NCBI RefSeq assembly: GCF_008801405.1
Contig: NZ_VZPV01000003.1
Location: forward strand, 1-64,000
Direction of reading: 5' to 3'
Source of the DNA: Ralstonia insidiosa
GTDB lineage: Bacteria > Pseudomonadota > Gammaproteobacteria > Burkholderiales > Burkholderiaceae
DNA: 64,000 nucleotides
Positions 6,961 through 14,903 of the stretch are shown piece by piece. The notes under the pieces were generated by a model. The model saw only the letters and a program-made list of their open reading frames with translations. It was not told the DNA's origin and did no database searches. The stretch's first letter is position 1. Each line of letters begins with the position of its first letter. The position numbers and the translations under genes were made by a program.

Positions 6961-9200
6961 CAGCGGCCGTCCTTGGACATGTACGACACGCCCACTGCGG
7001 TGCCTTGCTCGCCACCGTAGGTGCTGCCCGAGATGGCCATGAACGTCTTGCCCGGCATTGACGACTGCGGCAAGCCAGCCACCGCCATCGCAGCAGCCGT
7101 ACCACCCATGGCATCACGGCGGTTGGTATCGACCTGGTTCTGCACGCCTCGAAGCTGACGCACATTCACCGCATCATGGTCCAGCTCGCCATCCTTGACG
7201 TTGCCGAGATAGCGTTCAGCACCTGGTGCACCAATCGACACCTCATTTTCACGGCTGGTTTGCGAGCCCGTGCCCAGTGCCATCGAGCTTTCGTGGGTCG
7301 CCTGCGCACCCTGGCCAATCGCCGTGCTGTCCTTGCCCGACGCCACCGCACCGTTGCCGATTGCCGAAGCGTTCTCACCCGAGGCAACCGCCCCCGAACC
7401 GATGGCCGAGCTGTTCTTGCCCGAGGCATCTGCACCGTCGCCCACCACGATCGAGCCCGGGCCGCCCGAGCCTTCTTCGGCACCGCCGCCCGGAGGCAAA
7501 CCAGGGCCCACGCCGCTGCCGCTTTCGATGTCCTTCACGCGGTCGTCCAGTTTGCCAAAGCGGCTGTTGAAATCCTGCTGCATGGCGTACAGCTGCCCGC
7601 CGTTGACAGCCTGCAGGCTGCCCGCCGAGATATCACCGCCACGCACGTTGTTCAGGAAGATGCCCATGGAGTCCGTGCCGAACGTGACGGATTTCATGCT
7701 GGCGTCGTCATAACGCACCGCCATCAGCGGGTCCAGCGGATCAACGATGTTGTAGCCAATCACCGACTTGAGCTGCCCAACGCTCACCGCATCGTTGTTG
7801 CCGATGCCGGCCGCCACGCCGCTGAGCACGCGGTTGCCGCCCGTGTTGTTGGCAAAGTTGACCACCGAGCCGCCCGAGTCCGCTGCCACGGTGATGTTGC
7901 TCGTCGGCGTGGCTTGCTTGACGAGACCGATAGAGCCGCTGTTCATATCATCGCGGATGCTGCCGATGTCGGATTCGTTTTTCGTCGTGCGGCCGTCGAG
8001 GTTGCTCACCACGGCCCCCACGTTGTTGACCGTGGTCGTGCCGCCTTTGCCATCCCCCACGGTAAAGCTCGGTGCCGTGATCGAACCATCTGCGTTGACC
8101 GTCGAGCCCGCGCCGATGGCCGAGGCCACGCTGGTGGACACGCCATGCAGTTGCGAACCGTTGACCGCATCAGCGCTGGTGGCCGAGACCGCACCGTTGG
8201 CCACACCCGTCAGCGTGCGGTTGCCCGCTTTGCCAGCAAAGTTGACCGCGGCGCCGTCGATGTCCTCGCCCACCGTCAGGTCAGCACCGGCAGCGGCTTG
8301 CCGCACGAGGCCGAGCGTACCGCTGCTCAGGTCAGTGCGGATGTTTTCGATGGATGTTTTGTTGGCCGCGACGTTGTTGTTGGTGGTGGTGATAGCGCCA
8401 TCCAGTGCGCCCAGCGCACCGCCCACGGTGGTTTGTGTGCCGCCGTTGGCGAGCGTGTAGCTGGGTGCCTTGATGGTGCCGTCCGGGTTGATCGTTGCGC
8501 CGCCGCCCAGTGCTTCCACCGACGACTTGAGCTGCGACACGTTGACGGCGTCGTTGGCCTGCGTGCCGGCGGCCATGTTGGTGATCTGACGTTGTTTTGA
8601 TGTAGAGCCAACCGACACGCTGTCTGCCCTGTCGGTTGCCGACTGATAGCCCAAGGCAACGCTATTGGAATGCGTGGCGCTGGTGTTGCTGCCAACTGCA
8701 GTCGACGTTAGTCCACTCGCCGTAGTGTCCGAGCCCAGCGCGGTGGAGGAGTCGCCCGTCGCTTTCGATAGGGCGCCGACAGCCACCGAAGCAGCCACGC
8801 TGTTCGTACCTGATGATTGGGACCCTGCACCGATCGCAATATTGGCAGCATTGCCCGAGATGGCTGCGTTGCCCCATGCGCCGTTGCCATTGCCTACTTT
8901 GATATAGGCATCGTCCAAGGTAGCCGTAGCGCCGATAGAGCCCATCGTGCCGATTGCCTCGCTGGAGGACGTGGTCACTCGGCATGCTCCTGTCGCATCA
9001 AGCGCGCCACGCTTGCCATCTTCCGTAGTGCAAACCTCGGCCGCCGATGCGCCGCCCATGGCTGCGCCACCCTGCACGAGCGCAGCCAGCACGCTTCGCG
9101 CTGCGCGGGCCGAACCCTTCGAATGCGACTTCGCTGTTTCAGCAGCGGCCGTCCACGTGTTGGTGGTGGTGTTCCAAACGGAGCGATAGATTTTGTTCAT
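6885..9200 (-). CDS. Trimeric autotransporter adhesin (YadA/Hia type, ESPR signal)
   Basis: 771 residues from ATG 9200, chosen because GGAAAGGG precedes it and the protein then begins with the extended signal peptide region MNKIYRSVWNTTTNTW; the frame open to 9359 has no such support. After cleavage near residue 53 come YadA-like head repeats (STALGSDTTASG, STAVGSNTSA, SVALGYQSA), a neck (NDAVNVSQLKS), repeated stalk and Trp-ring/neck segments, a second head block (SSAIGSGAVASG, STAIGQGAQA), a coiled coil and a C-terminal beta-barrel anchor of about 70 residues ending VGAVVGGGFYW. Trimers should insert in the outer membrane and expose a lollipop adhesin. The 3' end is duplicated at 10125-10199. 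Confidence 0.93.
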   Translation of the reverse strand: MNKIYRSVWNTTTNTWTAAAETAKSHSKGSARAARSVLAALVQGGAAMGGASAAEVCTTEDGKRGALDATGACRVTTSSSEAIGTMGSIGATATLDDAYIKVGNGNGAWGNAAISGNAANIAIGAGSQSSGTNSVAASVAVGALSKATGDSSTALGSDTTASGLTSTAVGSNTSATHSNSVALGYQSATDRADSVSVGSTSKQRQITNMAAGTQANDAVNVSQLKSSVEALGGGATINPDGTIKAPSYTLANGGTQTTVGGALGALDGAITTTNNNVAANKTSIENIRTDLSSGTLGLVRQAAAGADLTVGEDIDGAAVNFAGKAGNRTLTGVANGAVSATSADAVNGSQLHGVSTSVASAIGAGSTVNADGSITAPSFTVGDGKGGTTTVNNVGAVVSNLDGRTTKNESDIGSIRDDMNSGSIGLVKQATPTSNITVAADSGGSVVNFANNTGGNRVLSGVAAGIGNNDAVSVGQLKSVIGYNIVDPLDPLMAVRYDDASMKSVTFGTDSMGIFLNNVRGGDISAGSLQAVNGGQLYAMQQDFNSRFGKLDDRVKDIESGSGVGPGLPPGGGAEEGSGGPGSIVVGDGADASGKNSSAIGSGAVASGENASAIGNGAVASGKDSTAIGQGAQATHESSMALGTGSQTSRENEVSIGAPGAERYLGNVKDGELDHDAVNVRQLRGVQNQVDTNRRDAMGGTAAAMAVAGLPQSSMPGKTFMAISGSTYGGEQGTAVGVSYMSKDGRWLVKSAVNTSTRGEVGAVVGGGFYW

Positions 9201-9235
9201 TTCCCTTTCCTTCCAAGTAGCCAAAGTTGACAAGG

Positions 9236-9280
9236 TCAGAATAAGGATTGGGCGGTGTTCGCTGAATGAGAATGATCCTA
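9236..9280 (-). promoter_or_regulatory. Putative operator boxes before the trimeric autotransporter gene
   Basis: TGAGAATGATCCTA (9267-9280) lies 67-80 bases before the start codon. It matches 11 of 14 positions of the enterobacterial RcsAB box TAAGAATATTCCTA. TCAGAATAAGGATTG (9236-9250) is shared, with one difference, with the region before the inverse autotransporter (14576-14590). A shared LuxR-type response regulator is a reasonable guess only. Confidence 0.4.
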
Positions 9281-9339
9281 AAAAATATGCGGGTGCACGC
9301 CCCGGAAAGCCGCGCCGTAGCGCCATTTGATCCACATCA

Positions 9340-9364
9340 AAAACACAAAACCCCCGCACGGGGG
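9340..9364 (-). terminator. Terminator of the 9392-9862 gene
   Basis: On the minus strand CCCCC-GTGC-GGGGG (9364-9351) is followed by TTTTGTGTTTT, 28 bases after the stop codon of the gene ending at 9392. Confidence 0.75.
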
Positions 9365-9391
9365 CGGGGGCCTGGCAACAGCATTACAGCG

Positions 9392-9862
9392 TTATTGCGC
9401 CGTGGCGGTTTCCTTCTTTGTGGCGCGGGTGGCAAAGCGTGCCGACAGCGCCTTGCGCGCGGTGTCCAGCGCCTCGCCCTTGCCCGAGACCTTCAGCAGG
9501 GCGTAGCCCTCCAGCGATGCGGTCATCAGGTCACTCCCCAGGGCGAGTTGCGAGTCGCGCATTTTTTCCACCACGCGGTCGATGCGGGTCAGGCGCGTGC
9601 GCAGCGCGTCAAAGCCGGCCAGATCACGGCGCATTTCGGGCACGTTGAAGTTGGGCGGCAGCACGTTGGGGTTGGCGCCAAGCACTTCCACCGCCTTGCG
9701 GCAGAAGGCTTCGGATTTGTCGCCCATCTTGACGAGCGCGCCGCGCTGTTCCGGCGTCAGATCGATCAGGCTGACAAGCCTGTCTTCCAGCGTCTTGATG
9801 GCGGCGTCAATGGCGGCGAGGTTGGCCACGCTGGGCGCATAGGAGATGAGGTTTTGAGGCAT
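9392..9862 (-). CDS. Conserved-looking helical protein of unknown function
   Basis: 156 residues from ATG 9862 (AAGGAACACG just upstream). The longer frame reaching 10051 runs through the duplicated terminator and is not believed. The protein is almost wholly alpha-helical by composition, with heptad-like leucine/valine spacing (IDAAIKTLEDRLVSLIDL; RIDRVVEKMRDSQLAL), a short Pro/Asn-rich linker (VLPPNFNVPEM) and a basic Ala/Lys tail. There is no signal peptide or membrane helix. I do not recognise the family. It lies between the two copies of the adhesin 3' end and downstream of the second C4-like RNA, in the same direction, so it may belong to that module. Confidence 0.75.
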   Translation of the reverse strand: MPQNLISYAPSVANLAAIDAAIKTLEDRLVSLIDLTPEQRGALVKMGDKSEAFCRKAVEVLGANPNVLPPNFNVPEMRRDLAGFDALRTRLTRIDRVVEKMRDSQLALGSDLMTASLEGYALLKVSGKGEALDTARKALSARFATRATKKETATAQ

Positions 9863-9942
9863 CGTGTTCCTTGTTGGATGAAATGAATCACGCCGATCCG
9901 GGGGGATGGCCGCCGCAAGCGTGGTGGGTGCACTGCCCGCCC

Positions 9943-10200
9943 GCAAGGTGGTGACCAGGCGCGTTGCAACGCACGCGCGAGCGCACCATGAAAAAGGGCC
10001 CCGGTTTCTCGGAGCCCTTTCCCTCATGGGCAGCACATCCGACCTGTCCACCCCGGAAGGAACGGGAAGAGCAAGACCAGAAGGCGAACGGGGCGGAAGT
10101 GCGTGCTAGAGCCTTGGTTGCGGCCTACCAGTAGAAGCCGCCACCCACCACCGCACCCACTTCACCGCGGGTGCTGGTGTTGACTGTGCCCTTGATGAGC
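9943..10200. repeat. Repeat copy B: displaced adhesin 3' end plus terminator
   Basis: This is a same-orientation, diverged copy of 6698-6960. Differences are spread over the spacer and the coding tail, so the duplication is not recent. It includes a terminator-like hairpin at 9991-10020 with A-run/T-run flanks. Confidence 0.85.
10125..10199 (-). pseudogene. Remnant of a trimeric autotransporter anchor (C-terminal tail only)
   Basis: Minus-strand codons read LIKGTVNTSTRGEVGAVVGG then GFYW and stop (TAG, 10125-10127). The intact gene has LVKSAVNTST at the matching place. Upstream of 10199 the match ends abruptly, so only the last membrane strands remain. There is no start codon or signal, so it cannot make an adhesin. 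It could act as a donor for recombination with the intact gene. Confidence 0.8.
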
Positions 10201-10316
10201 GAGATCAGATGACACGGGTGGTCTTGTTTCCATTGGAGTGGCTGTGCCAGTCGGCCGCGCATGCACGCCTATCGGGCTCGCGTGCACGGCGGTGTCGTGG
10301 TCGTGAAAGGGGCGAT

Positions 10317-10547
10317 TTACCCGGCAAGCCCGTCGGTGACGAGCATGGCCGCATAGGCGTCGTCCGCCAGTTCCATACACGTCCCCAGGTATTCCGCTTG
10401 TCGGTGCTCGTCCATGCGACGGAAGTGTTCAAAGCCGCTGGCGTGCAGCATGCCCCGCATCGTGCGCAGCTTGCCGAGCTTGTCATACAGCGCGTCGTGC
10501 GCTTCCAGGCGGCGGGAGTCGAAGGATTGGGGCGTGGGGTAGGTCAT
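10317..10547 (-). CDS. Small protein of unknown function downstream of the second C4-like RNA
   Basis: 76 residues. ATG 10547 follows AGGA at 7-base spacing. It is soluble, helical and rich in charged residues (RRLEAHDALYDKLGKLRTMR; FEHFRRMDEHRQAEYL). I do not recognise the family, and it shows no obvious similarity to the 6315 gene, although both sit 65-140 bases behind the same kind of RNA element. The next features in its direction are the autotransporter remnant and then the 9392-9862 gene. Confidence 0.65.
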   Translation of the reverse strand: MTYPTPQSFDSRRLEAHDALYDKLGKLRTMRGMLHASGFEHFRRMDEHRQAEYLGTCMELADDAYAAMLVTDGLAG

Positions 10548-10613
10548 TGGGCGTCCTGTTCATGAGCGATGAATGGAACCGTGTGCCCGACCCTGCTGTT
10601 GAGGAAGGAGGGT

Positions 10614-10688
10614 GGGCGAGCACAGGCAGGGTGGAAGACCGGCGCACAACAACCGGCACGGCCGAAGCCGTTCGAGCCTGGCTCGCCC
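10614..10688 (-). ncRNA. C4/CI-like phage-type antisense RNA (copy 2)
   Basis: Reading the minus strand, the outer stem is GGGCGAGC/GCTCGCCC (10688-10681/10621-10614). The inner stem is CAGGC/GCCTG. Hairpin 1 is ACGGC-TTCG-GCCGT (10671-10658). Hairpin 2 is closed by CCGG/CCGG with flanking G-U pairs (10656-10653/10642-10639). The shape and loop positions match copy 1, but three of the four stems have different sequences that still pair, which is covariation expected of a functional RNA. The loop (TTGTTGTGCG) has only a short match to nearby CAAC sequences, so its target is less clear than in copy 1. Confidence 0.6.
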
Positions 10689-10896
10689 TTTGAAGACGAA
10701 GCCAAGCCATAGCAACTGAGGACAAGCGCCTAATGCCCGGCACTTGCCCGTTGTACGCGAGGCTTCCACACCTCGACCACTTTCTCTATGGCACCGAAAG
10801 CAGTGCCGCGAGTGTAGGGGCTATGGCTTCGTTGAAACAACGGGCGGAACTATAAATCAGAATTGGCGTAGGCCACGGTGCGCGGTGGGCATGAGA

Positions 10897-10925
10897 AAAG
10901 CCCCTCGCTTTTGGCGAGGGGCTTT
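10897..10925 (-). terminator. Terminator of the inverse autotransporter gene (bidirectional shape)
   Basis: AAAGCCCCTCGC (10897-10908) pairs perfectly with GCGAGGGGCTTT (10914-10925) around a 5-base loop. The minus strand continues CTTTTCTC. It lies 50 bases after the stop codon at 10975. Confidence 0.88.
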
Positions 10926-10974
10926 GGGTTGTGGAAGGCGGCCTGTTCTTCAAGCGCCCCAATCCAAGGTTGGC

Positions 10975-13900
10975 TTACTTCACGCAGACGCTGATGTTGT
11001 CAAGCATGCCGGGGGGCAGGGTATGACCCACAGGGTCGCCTGTTGAGTCGAATTTGCCGGCTGTGGTCGTCCAAGTACCTCCCAAGCGATACCAACCTCC
11101 ATAAGTCGCACCTGCATACTCACCAGTCACTTTCATGCCCTTGAAATCCCCGCCTGCGGTTGCGAAAGCTTGCAAATCAGCCTGCGTTGCCGTCGTGCCA
11201 CCACCGTGCGCACTGCACATGGCGTCTGAATTGGCTTCACTCGTGGGCTTGTAGTCAGTGTTCTGGGTCCAGTAGTACTTGCCACCCGCCTCCAACACCG
11301 TACGCAAGGTCACGTTGGTGTCACGCGTCGTGCTGTTGATGCCCGCAGTGATTGTGGCGGTGCCGTTAGTCGTTTCCGTACGGACTGCAGTGAAGGTGAC
11401 GGTGGCTTTGCCATCGGCACCGGTGTTCGATGTGGCGCCCGCCAGATCGCCCGCCGTGGTCGACCAGTCAACCGTTGCGTCTGGCACAGCGTGGCCGGCA
11501 GCATCCGTCACCGTGGCCGTCAGCGTGGTCGATTCGCCGCCGGTGGCGGTGATCTTGGCGATGCTGGAGGTCAGTGCCGAGATTCGGGCCGTCGCAATGC
11601 TGCCAATGAACGTCACCACGGGGGCATCCACCGCTGCCGAGCTGCCAAGACGTGCCTGCACTTGTGCTGCGCCAAGCGCAGTGCTGCTCAGGGTCACGGT
11701 GGCAATGCCGTTTGCGTCGGTCTTGCTGGTCGTGCCGCCCAGGTTGCCGAAGGTGGTGCTCCACGTGACATCGACGTCCCGTACCGGGTTGCCGTTGGCG
11801 TCCTTCACCAGTGCCTTGAAGGTGGCCACGTCCGTGCCATCCGCCCCGACGGAGGTCTTGTCCACGGTCACGCCGTCGCTGCCGATGCCGGCGCTCGCGC
11901 TGTCAGCCGTGAGCGTCACCTTCGGTGCGTCGACCGGCGTGGCATTCACCTGCGCCGTCACTTGGGCCGTGCCAGCCTTCGTGCCGTGCAGGGACACCTT
12001 GGCCGTGCCGGTCGCATCGGTCGGCGTGGTTTCCGCGCTCAACGTCCCCAGATCGGTCGCCCAGGCTACCGGCACACCCACCACCACGTTGCCCTTGGCA
12101 TCCTTCACGATCGCCGTGTAGGTGGCGATGTCCGTGTCGTTGGCCACGATGGTCGTCTTGTCGACCGTGAAGTCACCGCTGCCGATGCCGGCGCTGCTGC
12201 TGTCGCCCACGAAGGTCACGGTCGGCGCATTGACGGCGGTTGCCGAACCCACCTTGGCGGTCACTTGCGCGATGCCCGCCAGCATGTGGCTCAGGTTCGC
12301 CGTGGCGACGCCGTTGGCATCGGTCGTGCTGCTCGTGCCGCTCAGCGCACCGACATCGGTCTTCCATTCCACCGTCACACCCGGCACGACGTTGCCGTTG
12401 GCATCCTTGACCGTAGCGCTGAATTGCGCGCGGTCGATGCCGTTGGCGATCACGACCGGTTTGTCGACACCAATGTCGCTGCCGGTCAGGCTGGCGGTGG
12501 CGGCGTCGGCAATGAACGTGGCTTGCACGCTGGCGCTTGCGCCATTGACCAGGCTCGCACCAATCGTCACGACTTCGGCCTTCACGTCGGTAAAGGCAAG
12601 GACTGCATAGCCATCGGCATCGGTCTTGACGTTCAGCGAACCACCACCGGCCACTTGGGCCGAGCCGCTCAGGCTGAAGGCCACGGTGATGCCTGCCAGC
12701 GCGTTGCCGGCTTCGTCCGTGACACGGGCTTTGACTTGGTTGGTGGCGGTGCCGGTGGCGACTGCGCCATCGGCCACGACGACGAAGTTGCCGGCTTCAA
12801 AGCGGGCGCTTTCTGCATCGGCCACTTCGGCAATCGTCACCTCGGCCAGCGCGGCGTCTTGCACCTTCGGGGACACGACCAGCGTGCCCGGGCGCGTGCC
12901 CGAGGTCACCGTCACTTGGTAGACGCCCGGCTGCACCTCGGCCACCGTGCCCAGCGTGGCCGGTTGCGGCGGCAGGGAGAAGACGGTGGCGCCAGCGGCG
13001 TCGAGCGTTTCCGTGAGCGTGGCGCTCAGGGTTTCAGCAGCACCGCCAATGGCGTTGCCGTCCTTGTCGGCCAGATTGATCGTCACGACCGAGACACCCT
13101 TACCCGTGGCCGGAATCATCAGCGGCGAAGCGCTGACGGTCGACTTGGCGGCATCGGGGTCGCCCGGGGACACGATGACGGTCGTGGCGGCCATCTGCGA
13201 GGCATTGCCCTGCACGTCATAGGCCACGCCCGTCAGCGGGTACGCGTTGGCGGTACCGGCTTGGTACAGCGGCATACGCACTTGGTAGTTGCCACCACCC
13301 GCATCGACGATGGCGCCACCGGCAGCCACCAGTGCACCGTCTTGCCACTGGATGCGGCCCAGGCCGTGCTTGGCCTCCACGGTGTAGTGCAGGTCGACCG
13401 TGTTCGCGCTCTTGCCCGTCACTTGCGCGGGCAAGTTCAGCTTGATCATCTGGCGCTTGCGGTATTCGAGCACGATGTTGTTGTTGCGCTCGACCAGGTC
13501 GGTACGGCTGCCGGCCAGGCTGCGGCGTGCGGCCACTTGGGCAGGGTCGATCTGCTTGGACCACGGCTGGCCCAGTTGATACGTGAACTGCACGTTGGCG
13601 CTGGTGCTGTTGCCACCATTGCCACGACGGTGGTCCACACCAATGCTCACCAGCGGGATCGGGGTGTAGTTCAGGCCCACGGTCACCGCCGCCGGGTTCG
13701 ACGCACGGTTGCTCGGGCCAAACAGGCCGACTTCGTTACCGAAGTACTGCTCATACATCAGCTTGGCGCCCAGGCTGGGCATGGACGGCAGATAGCCTTC
13801 GGCACGCAGGTCGAAACCGTTGGCCGGACGCTCGTCGTAGTCGAGCAGGTCAGGCGAGGCCTTCCAGTCGGAGATGCGCACGTACGCGTTGCCCGAGAGC

Positions 13901-14520
13901 TTGAGGTAGTCGCGCCAGGCTTCGATACCGACGCCGAAGCGCTGATGGCCGCGGCTGATGTTCTGGTCGTAGAAGGCGTTGTAGCCGAGCATCCAGTTGT
14001 CGGTGAAGTGGCGGTGGCCAAAGCCGAGGTTGCCGGTGAACTGGCCGTCGTTGCGACGCAGGCCGAGCTGGGTGAAGAACAGGTTCGATTCGGTATCGAC
14101 CAGCGGAATGAGCGTGTCGACCGCACCGCTGAAGTTGCGCATGTCGTGCACGGCGCCCAGGTCCACACGGGCGGTGCCGAACTGGCTCAGGGCGTTCTGT
14201 GCGGCCTCGGCGGCGGCGCCGCTGATTTGCTGGCCAGCCATGCCCTTGAGGTCAACGTTGCCGTTGGGCGTGCTGACCGATTGGCCGATCTGCTGGGTGA
14301 TCTCGGCCAGCTTTTGCAGGTGGGCGTCTTGCTGCTTTTGCTGTTCGGTTTGCTGTTGCTCTTGTGCGTTGGCGTCGGCCTCTTGCGCATACACGTGCGC
14401 GGTGTAGAGGGGGCCAACGATCAGGCCAATCTGCGCAGCAATTTGGGTGAGGGCGATGCGCTTGCCCCATGCTTGCCAGCCCTGTCGGCGCGGCGGTGTC
14501 TTGCGTCCTGGTGTCTTCAT
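10975..14520 (-). CDS. Inverse autotransporter (intimin/invasin family) with Big1-type domains
   Basis: 1181 residues from ATG 14520 (GAGG 8 bases upstream; the GTG at 14547 lacks this). A signal peptide with an extended basic n-region ends near residue 46 (VYAQ), followed by a Gln-rich linker. The intimin-type beta-barrel follows at about residues 110-310 (LGLRRNDGQFTGNLGFGHRH, YNAFYDQNISRGHQR). Then come about six bacterial Ig-like repeats of about 100 residues, three of them close copies (VDKT-start, VKDANGNxV). The last about 105 residues (from GGKYYWTQN) are Trp/Tyr/Gly-rich with two Cys (DAMCSAHGG and ISVCVK), like the lectin-fold tip of intimins. The barrel is N-terminal, so the passenger is exported C-terminally. 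It is a probable host or surface adhesin. Confidence 0.93.
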   Translation of the reverse strand: MKTPGRKTPPRRQGWQAWGKRIALTQIAAQIGLIVGPLYTAHVYAQEADANAQEQQQTEQQKQQDAHLQKLAEITQQIGQSVSTPNGNVDLKGMAGQQISGAAAEAAQNALSQFGTARVDLGAVHDMRNFSGAVDTLIPLVDTESNLFFTQLGLRRNDGQFTGNLGFGHRHFTDNWMLGYNAFYDQNISRGHQRFGVGIEAWRDYLKLSGNAYVRISDWKASPDLLDYDERPANGFDLRAEGYLPSMPSLGAKLMYEQYFGNEVGLFGPSNRASNPAAVTVGLNYTPIPLVSIGVDHRRGNGGNSTSANVQFTYQLGQPWSKQIDPAQVAARRSLAGSRTDLVERNNNIVLEYRKRQMIKLNLPAQVTGKSANTVDLHYTVEAKHGLGRIQWQDGALVAAGGAIVDAGGGNYQVRMPLYQAGTANAYPLTGVAYDVQGNASQMAATTVIVSPGDPDAAKSTVSASPLMIPATGKGVSVVTINLADKDGNAIGGAAETLSATLTETLDAAGATVFSLPPQPATLGTVAEVQPGVYQVTVTSGTRPGTLVVSPKVQDAALAEVTIAEVADAESARFEAGNFVVVADGAVATGTATNQVKARVTDEAGNALAGITVAFSLSGSAQVAGGGSLNVKTDADGYAVLAFTDVKAEVVTIGASLVNGASASVQATFIADAATASLTGSDIGVDKPVVIANGIDRAQFSATVKDANGNVVPGVTVEWKTDVGALSGTSSTTDANGVATANLSHMLAGIAQVTAKVGSATAVNAPTVTFVGDSSSAGIGSGDFTVDKTTIVANDTDIATYTAIVKDAKGNVVVGVPVAWATDLGTLSAETTPTDATGTAKVSLHGTKAGTAQVTAQVNATPVDAPKVTLTADSASAGIGSDGVTVDKTSVGADGTDVATFKALVKDANGNPVRDVDVTWSTTFGNLGGTTSKTDANGIATVTLSSTALGAAQVQARLGSSAAVDAPVVTFIGSIATARISALTSSIAKITATGGESTTLTATVTDAAGHAVPDATVDWSTTAGDLAGATSNTGADGKATVTFTAVRTETTNGTATITAGINSTTRDTNVTLRTVLEAGGKYYWTQNTDYKPTSEANSDAMCSAHGGGTTATQADLQAFATAGGDFKGMKVTGEYAGATYGGWYRLGGTWTTTAGKFDSTGDPVGHTLPPGMLDNISVCVK

Positions 14521-14575
14521 GGAAAACCTCGATGAGTGGATGTGCACCAGGAACGTTAAAGATCGTGAAGCTTTC

Positions 14576-14664
14576 TCAGAATAAGAATTGTCCTAAAGGA
14601 ATTTTGAGGGCGGACGACTCAGCCTTGTCCTACAAAGCGGTGCAACACGATCAGACTGGTCCTA
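14576..14664 (-). promoter_or_regulatory. Three TCCTA-type boxes before the inverse autotransporter gene
   Basis: TAAGAATTGTCCTA (14582-14595), TCAGCCTTGTCCTA (14619-14632) and TCAGACTGGTCCTA (14651-14664) fit TnAGnnTnnTCCTA. The first matches 12 of 14 positions of the RcsAB box. TCAGAATAAGAATTG (14576-14590) is nearly identical to 9236-9250 before the trimeric autotransporter gene. Confidence 0.45.
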
Positions 14665-14715
14665 CTTTTTTCTAGGGGTGTGTGTTCCGGTTGCACAACG
14701 GAGCGGGTAAGAAAA

Positions 14716-14735
14716 AAGGCGCCCGAAGGCGCCTT
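14716..14735 (-). terminator. Terminator after the queF remnant
   Basis: AAGGCGCC-CGAA-GGCGCCTT is a perfect 8-bp stem with a tetraloop. The minus strand continues into TTTTC. It now ends the methyltransferase/toxin-antitoxin transcript and was probably the old queF terminator. Confidence 0.85.
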
Positions 14736-14759
14736 GCGTGTCTTGCTAAGGGGCAGTAC

Positions 14760-14903
14760 TTACTGACGCGCATTCCGGAAGTTATCCGGCCACGGCGTGT
14801 TGTAGTTGGTGCGGAACGGGTTGATGTCCAGCCCGCCGCGCCGTGTGTAGCGCGCGTACACCGCCAGTTTGACCGGGCGGCACTGGCGCAGGACGTCGGT
14901 CAA
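14760..14903 (-). pseudogene. queF: queF C-terminal remnant (NADPH-dependent preQ0 reductase)
   Basis: In the same frame as, and immediately after, the TGA of the methyltransferase gene, 47 codons read LTDVLRQCRPVKLAVYARYT then RRGGLDINPFRTN and finish NARQ-stop. The YARYTRRGGLDINPFR stretch is a hallmark of the QueF C-terminus in proteobacteria. The substrate-binding and catalytic Cys/Asp part is missing, and no start codon is present. The neighbour's stop sits exactly at the junction, marking a deletion or insertion scar. Recognition is from memory of the family, so confidence is good but not complete. Confidence 0.75.

Larger units (their letters stand above)
9863..10316. other. 454-base gap without an intact gene
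   Basis: It contains repeat copy B (9943-10200) with a terminator copy at 9991-10020 and the autotransporter remnant. The flanks (9863-9942 and 10201-10316) show nothing else I can support. Confidence 0.7.
10548..10974. other. 427-base gap holding the second C4-like RNA and a terminator
   Basis: Besides the RNA element (10614-10688) and the terminator (10897-10925) there is a TATAGT on the minus strand (10849-10854), a possible -10 about 160 bases before the RNA, without a convincing -35. A minus-strand frame through the RNA is judged to be a by-product of the conserved RNA, not a gene. Confidence 0.6.

Noticed and set aside
7176..8600. 474-residue plus-strand frame opposite the trimeric autotransporter
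   Set aside because: Low-complexity Arg/His/Ala sequence mirroring the adhesin repeats; no start signal.
7000..9000. Possible CRISPR-like spacing in the repeats of the adhesin gene
   Set aside because: The repeats are coding head/stalk motifs with degenerate codons and no constant repeat-spacer pattern. No cas genes.
10483..10743. 86-residue minus-strand frame through the second C4-like RNA
   Set aside because: Same reason: it follows the RNA stems, and its end overlaps the 10547 gene with a proper ribosome site.
11491..14535. 1014-residue plus-strand frame opposite the inverse autotransporter
   Set aside because: His/Gly/Arg-rich composition without any domain; a mirror of the high-GC codon bias of the Ig-like repeats on the other strand.
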